A stretch of 10,000 bases of DNA from Rheinheimera sp. (GTDB lineage Bacteria; Pseudomonadota; Gammaproteobacteria; Enterobacterales; Alteromonadaceae). The position numbers and the translations under genes were made by a program. The notes beneath the pieces were generated by a model. That model searched no databases, had not been told where the DNA came from, and saw only the letters and a program-made list of their open reading frames with translations. This document shows, piece after piece, positions 7,154 through 10,000 of this stretch. Every line of letters starts with the position of its first letter. Within the stretch, counting starts at the first letter, position 1. The stretch spans positions 1-10,000 of the forward strand of contig NZ_JAIWOI010000101.1 of the NCBI RefSeq assembly GCF_020217005.1. Direction: 5' to 3'.

Positions 7154-8265
7154 TTAGTCATACCTGTTACTTCACCACAGACTCTCACTACTTGTTCTGC
7201 GGCATCATCAATTGCAGTTCTGCGGGCATTATTTGCCAAGTGACGCAGCGCACTTTTGTCCTGCAACCAGGACCGAAGCAAAGGCAATAAAGCACCTTTA
7301 CTGAATTCACTTTGTGGCAGCAACACTGCCCCTTGTTTTTGTACCAGCCAACTGGCATTGGCTGTTTGGTGGTCATCAATAGCGGATGGCAAAGGCACAA
7401 AAACCGCCGCTACACCAGCACAAGCCACTTCAGAGACAGTTAAAGCACCTGCGCGGCAAATGACTAAATCGGCCCAGGTGTAAGCAGCGGCCATGTCTTC
7501 GATAAAAGCGCTGGCACTAGCTGTTAATTCCGGCAAAGCCGCATAAGCCTGTTGCACTTGCTGCTCCATGGCTTTGCCCGTTTGATGCCGCACTTCCAGC
7601 GCACCAAAACGCGAGGCCTGAGCAAACAGAGCAGGTAACTGTTGATTAAACACTTGCGCGCCTAAACTGCCGCCTACTACTAACACTTTTAAAGCTTTTG
7701 TTGGCTCCTGAAGCTGCTTTTGTGCCGATACGGCAAGCACTTCAGCACGCACAGGGTTACCCACTACTAATCTGTCTTTGCGATCAGCAAAAGCTTGTGG
7801 AAATGCCACTAACACTTTTTTCGCAATACGGGCTAATAATCTGTTAGTGGTGCCTGCGACCGCATTTTGCTCATGCACTATTAAAGGTTTGCCTGCTAAC
7901 CAGGCCGCTAAACCACCTGGGCCACTGGCATAACCGCCAAAACCTAACACCAGTTCAGGGTTCAGTTGTTTAACTAAGGCCCGAGCCTGACTGACAGAGC
8001 GCCACAACATCAAAGGGGCTTTTAATAAGCTTCTTAAACCTTTACCGCGCAAGCCGGCCACGGCAATGCTATGAAACGGGAAACCAAACTGCGGCACCAA
8101 AGTCGCTTCCATCCGATCCGCCGTACCCAGCCAGTGAATAGTCCAGCCATGCTGCTTTAACAGTTCAGCCACAGCTTTCGCCGGAAATATATGCCCGCCC
8201 GTACCGCCAGCCATAATAAGCGCGTTTTTTTGCTCCTGCTGACCAGTTTGTTTCAGCTCAGGCAT
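7150..8265 (-). CDS. murG: Lipid II synthase MurG (UDP-GlcNAc transferase)
   Basis: MurG adds GlcNAc from UDP-GlcNAc to lipid I on the inner face of the cytoplasmic membrane to make lipid II. The 371 residues form a GT-B glycosyltransferase: glycine loops [12 protein letters not shown] (18-29) and GGYASGPGG (110-118), HEQN (131-134), a second domain from about 168 with VVGGSLGAQ (196-204), and the UDP-GlcNAc site [10 protein letters not shown] (270-279) and DDHQTANA (297-304). I chose the ATG at 8265 because GGAGG (8275-8271) sits 5 bases before it. An ATG 7 codons earlier (8286, with AAAGG 5 bases upstream) is possible and would give 378 residues and a 29-base overlap with ftsW. The N-terminus is somewhat longer than in E. 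coli (355). With the chosen start the overlap with ftsW is 8 bases. Confidence 0.95.
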   Translation of the reverse strand: MPELKQTGQQEQKNALIMAGGTGGHIFPAKAVAELLKQHGWTIHWLGTADRMEATLVPQFGFPFHSIAVAGLRGKGLRSLLKAPLMLWRSVSQARALVKQLNPELVLGFGGYASGPGGLAAWLAGKPLIVHEQNAVAGTTNRLLARIAKKVLVAFPQAFADRKDRLVVGNPVRAEVLAVSAQKQLQEPTKALKVLVVGGSLGAQVFNQQLPALFAQASRFGALEVRHQTGKAMEQQVQQAYAALPELTASASAFIEDMAAAYTWADLVICRAGALTVSEVACAGVAAVFVPLPSAIDDHQTANASWLVQKQGAVLLPQSEFSKGALLPLLRSWLQDKSALRHLANNARRTAIDDAAEQVVRVCGEVTGMTK

Positions 8266-9457
8266 GAGGACCTCCGCTGATGGCATGACGACCTTTCAGT
8301 CGTACTTCAAAATCAATGCGAATCAGCAAAGCTGCTGCCACTAACATGATGATTAAACTACTGCCGCCCGAACTGATGAAAGGCAAAGTCAACCCTTTAG
8401 TTGGCAACACACCACTGGCCACACCGACATTAACGCAGGTTTGAAAACCTATCCAAATCGCCAGCGCATAGGCCAAAAAGCCATGGAAACTCATGCCTTT
8501 AAACAAAGCCTTATTGCCTATCCATAAAGCGCGACTGACCAGTAAAAACAACAAACAAAGCACAGAAAACACGCCAATCAGGCCAGTTTCTTCAGCTATC
8601 ACCGCAAAAATAAAGTCGGTATGAGCTTCAGGTAAATACTCCAGTTTTTGCACGCTGTTGCCCAAGCCCTGGCCTAACCAACTGCCTCGGCCAAAAGCCA
8701 TCAGCGATTGAGTCAGCTGATAACCACTGCCAAAAGGATCGGCCCAGGGGTCTAAAAAGGAAGTGACGCGACGCCAGCGGTATTCGCTGTACACAATCAA
8801 CACACCTATGGCAGCTAAACCGGTAAAAATCAGACAGAAGAATTGCCATAACTTAGCGCCAGCTAAAAACAGCAAGACCACTGAAGTCGCAAACATCACA
8901 ATTACTGTGCCTAAGTCCGGCTGCATCAAGAGTAAAACTGCGAGAATAAATAGAATGATCAAAGGCTTGATAAAGCCCTTAATATTTTCTCTGACTTCTT
9001 CGTGCTTACGCACCAGATAGCTGGACAGGTAGACAAAAAAGAATAATTTCGCAGGCTCTGCCGCCTGGATATTGATAGGCCCCAACACCAGCCAACGCGT
9101 TGAACCGTTGACGTTTTTACCCATCACAAGCACTGCCACTAAGGCCAGCAGTGCCATCATCAGTAACAAAATATTGGTGTTGTGCCACCAGGACACCGGC
9201 ACATTCAGCACCATGTAAGCCGCAGCAAAACCAATCAATAAATACACCATATGGCGCACAGTGAAATGCAGCGGGTTACCGTGCAAACGCTCTGCCACAG
9301 GCACTGAAGCGCTTGTCACCATAATGATGCCAACGCCTAACACCAGAGCCAGCAACACCAGGAATATTTTATCGTAGCTGTTAGCCTCGTCACGTTGCCA
9401 CCACTGAGCCAGTGCAGCTGTAGGGGAAGGGATAAGGTTCAGCAGCATTTGCCTCAT
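8258..9457 (-). CDS. ftsW: Septal peptidoglycan polymerase FtsW (SEDS family)
   Basis: FtsW is a polytopic inner-membrane glycosyltransferase that polymerises lipid II at the septum together with FtsI. The 399 residues (E. coli 414) show about ten hydrophobic spans. Conserved SEDS parts are present: IMVTSAS (45-51), QPDLGTV (179-185), DPFGSGYQLTQSLMAFGRG (240-258), and YLPEAHTDFIF (274-284) with the catalytic aspartate at 281. LPTKGLTLPFISSGGSS (351-367) has serine where E. coli has tyrosine in ISYGGSS. A GTG at 9463 would extend the frame by two codons but has no suitably spaced ribosome binding site. The ATG at 9457 has AGAAGG (9470-9465) 7 bases upstream and overlaps the murD stop as ATGA. 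The C-terminal codons contain the murG ribosome binding site. Confidence 0.96.
   Translation of the reverse strand: MRQMLLNLIPSPTAALAQWWQRDEANSYDKIFLVLLALVLGVGIIMVTSASVPVAERLHGNPLHFTVRHMVYLLIGFAAAYMVLNVPVSWWHNTNILLLMMALLALVAVLVMGKNVNGSTRWLVLGPINIQAAEPAKLFFFVYLSSYLVRKHEEVRENIKGFIKPLIILFILAVLLLMQPDLGTVIVMFATSVVLLFLAGAKLWQFFCLIFTGLAAIGVLIVYSEYRWRRVTSFLDPWADPFGSGYQLTQSLMAFGRGSWLGQGLGNSVQKLEYLPEAHTDFIFAVIAEETGLIGVFSVLCLLFLLVSRALWIGNKALFKGMSFHGFLAYALAIWIGFQTCVNVGVASGVLPTKGLTLPFISSGGSSLIIMLVAAALLIRIDFEVRLKGRHAISGGPHA
8271..8275 (-). promoter_or_regulatory. Ribosome binding site of murG inside ftsW
   Basis: GGAGG on the minus strand lies 5 bases before the ATG at 8265 and within codons for the GG of the FtsW C-terminus. 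It favours this start over the ATG at 8286, which has a weaker AAAGG. Confidence 0.6.
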
Positions 9458-10000
9458 AACCACACCTTCTGTACAGCGGCAGCAAACTGCTGACCACGGT
9501 CCTCGTAGTTTTTAAACATATCCAGACTGGCACAGGCTGGAGATAGCAATACCAGGTCATTGGCTTTGGCCAGTTGAGCTGCAGCTTTTACTGCAGTCAC
9601 TAAATCTTTCACTTCAATACTGCCCGCTTTGAGCGCAGCAATAGCAGGACCGTCTTGTCCTAAAGTAATTAACAGATCAACATCGCGATTTAATACCTGG
9701 GCCAGTTCGCTGAAATCAGCGCCTTTGCCATCGCCACCTGCGATTAAAATCAGCTTGCCTGACACTTCGGGTCTTAAACCTGCGATAGCGGCCAGAGTCG
9801 CGCCGACATTGGTCGCTTTCGAATCATTAACCCAACGCACAGCCTTGTGGTTTGCCACCAACTGACAACGATGCGGCAAAGAAACGAAGGTTTTTAATGC
9901 TTCAATTAAGCCATCACGAGTTGCTCCTGCAGCTAGCGCCAAAGCGCAACTGGCTAAAGCATTAAACTGATTATGTAACCCCACTATGCTCATATCACGC
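9454..10000 (-). CDS. murD: UDP-N-acetylmuramoylalanine--D-glutamate ligase MurD (3' part)
   Basis: Only the last 181 residues are in the window; the gene continues past the right edge. The codons before the internal Met at 9993 remain open, so the visible Met is not the start. MurD adds D-glutamate to UDP-MurNAc-L-alanine with ATP in the cytoplasm. The visible part begins at the end of the central ATPase domain (GLHNQFNALAS, the Mur-ligase GxHNxxNxxA motif). It continues with the C-terminal domain: HRCQLV, RWVNDSKATNVGATLAAI (the MurD-typical NDSKATN motif), GGDGKGADF and LLSPACASLDMFKNYEDRG. These match E. coli MurD closely and separate it from MurC, MurE and MurF. Its stop overlaps the ftsW start by 4 bases, so ftsW is probably translated in coupling with it. 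Confidence 0.96.
   Translation of the reverse strand, partial: RDMSIVGLHNQFNALASCALALAAGATRDGLIEALKTFVSLPHRCQLVANHKAVRWVNDSKATNVGATLAAIAGLRPEVSGKLILIAGGDGKGADFSELAQVLNRDVDLLITLGQDGPAIAALKAGSIEVKDLVTAVKAAAQLAKANDLVLLSPACASLDMFKNYEDRGQQFAAAVQKVWL

Noticed and set aside
9458..9463. GTG start for ftsW at 9463
   Set aside because: The only ribosome binding site (AAGG) would be about one base from this GTG, while it is 7 bases from the ATG at 9457, which also gives the common ATGA overlap.

Overview
The window holds the distal half of a bacterial division and cell wall (dcw) cluster from a Gram-negative gammaproteobacterium. The order on the minus strand is murD (3' part only), ftsW, murG, murC, ddl, ftsQ, ftsA, ftsZ, lpxC, the same as in Escherichia coli. 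An outer-membrane lipid A gene (lpxC) at the cluster end, FtsA and FtsZ proteins that closely follow the E. coli type, and a DUF721/DciA-type gene next to lpxC suggest an Alteromonadales-like marine or aquatic gammaproteobacterium (Rheinheimera/Shewanella-like). The genus is inference from general resemblance only.

Layout: minus-strand genes run from the right edge leftwards. murD (9454 to beyond 10000), ftsW (8258-9457), murG (7150-8265), murC (5711-7153), ddl (4793-5707), ftsQ (4020-4796) and ftsA (2807-4042) are packed with overlaps of 4, 8, 4, 4 and 23 bases and one gap of 3 bases, a layout that implies one transcript and translational coupling. A 37-base gap with a strong ribosome binding site precedes ftsZ (1585-2769). 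A 104-base gap separates ftsZ from lpxC (569-1480). It is the only sizeable intergenic stretch and carries a good promoter candidate and three inverted repeats. On the plus strand a dciA-like gene (96-572) converges on lpxC, and both genes use the same TTAA for their stop codons. At the left edge a minus-strand gene begins (66 down to 1 and beyond). Only 22 codons are visible; synteny suggests the M23-family peptidase gene that lies before secA in related bacteria.

Together the genes cover cytoplasmic murein precursor synthesis (MurD, MurC, Ddl), lipid II formation (MurG), septal glycan polymerisation (FtsW), the divisome scaffold (FtsQ, FtsA, FtsZ) and the committed step of lipid A synthesis (LpxC). 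All key catalytic motifs I checked are intact. There are no mobile elements, CRISPR arrays, tRNAs or rRNAs. I found no undescribed system. The parts most worth a second look are the structured ftsZ-lpxC gap and the dciA gene that sits antisense between lpxC and the next minus-strand gene.
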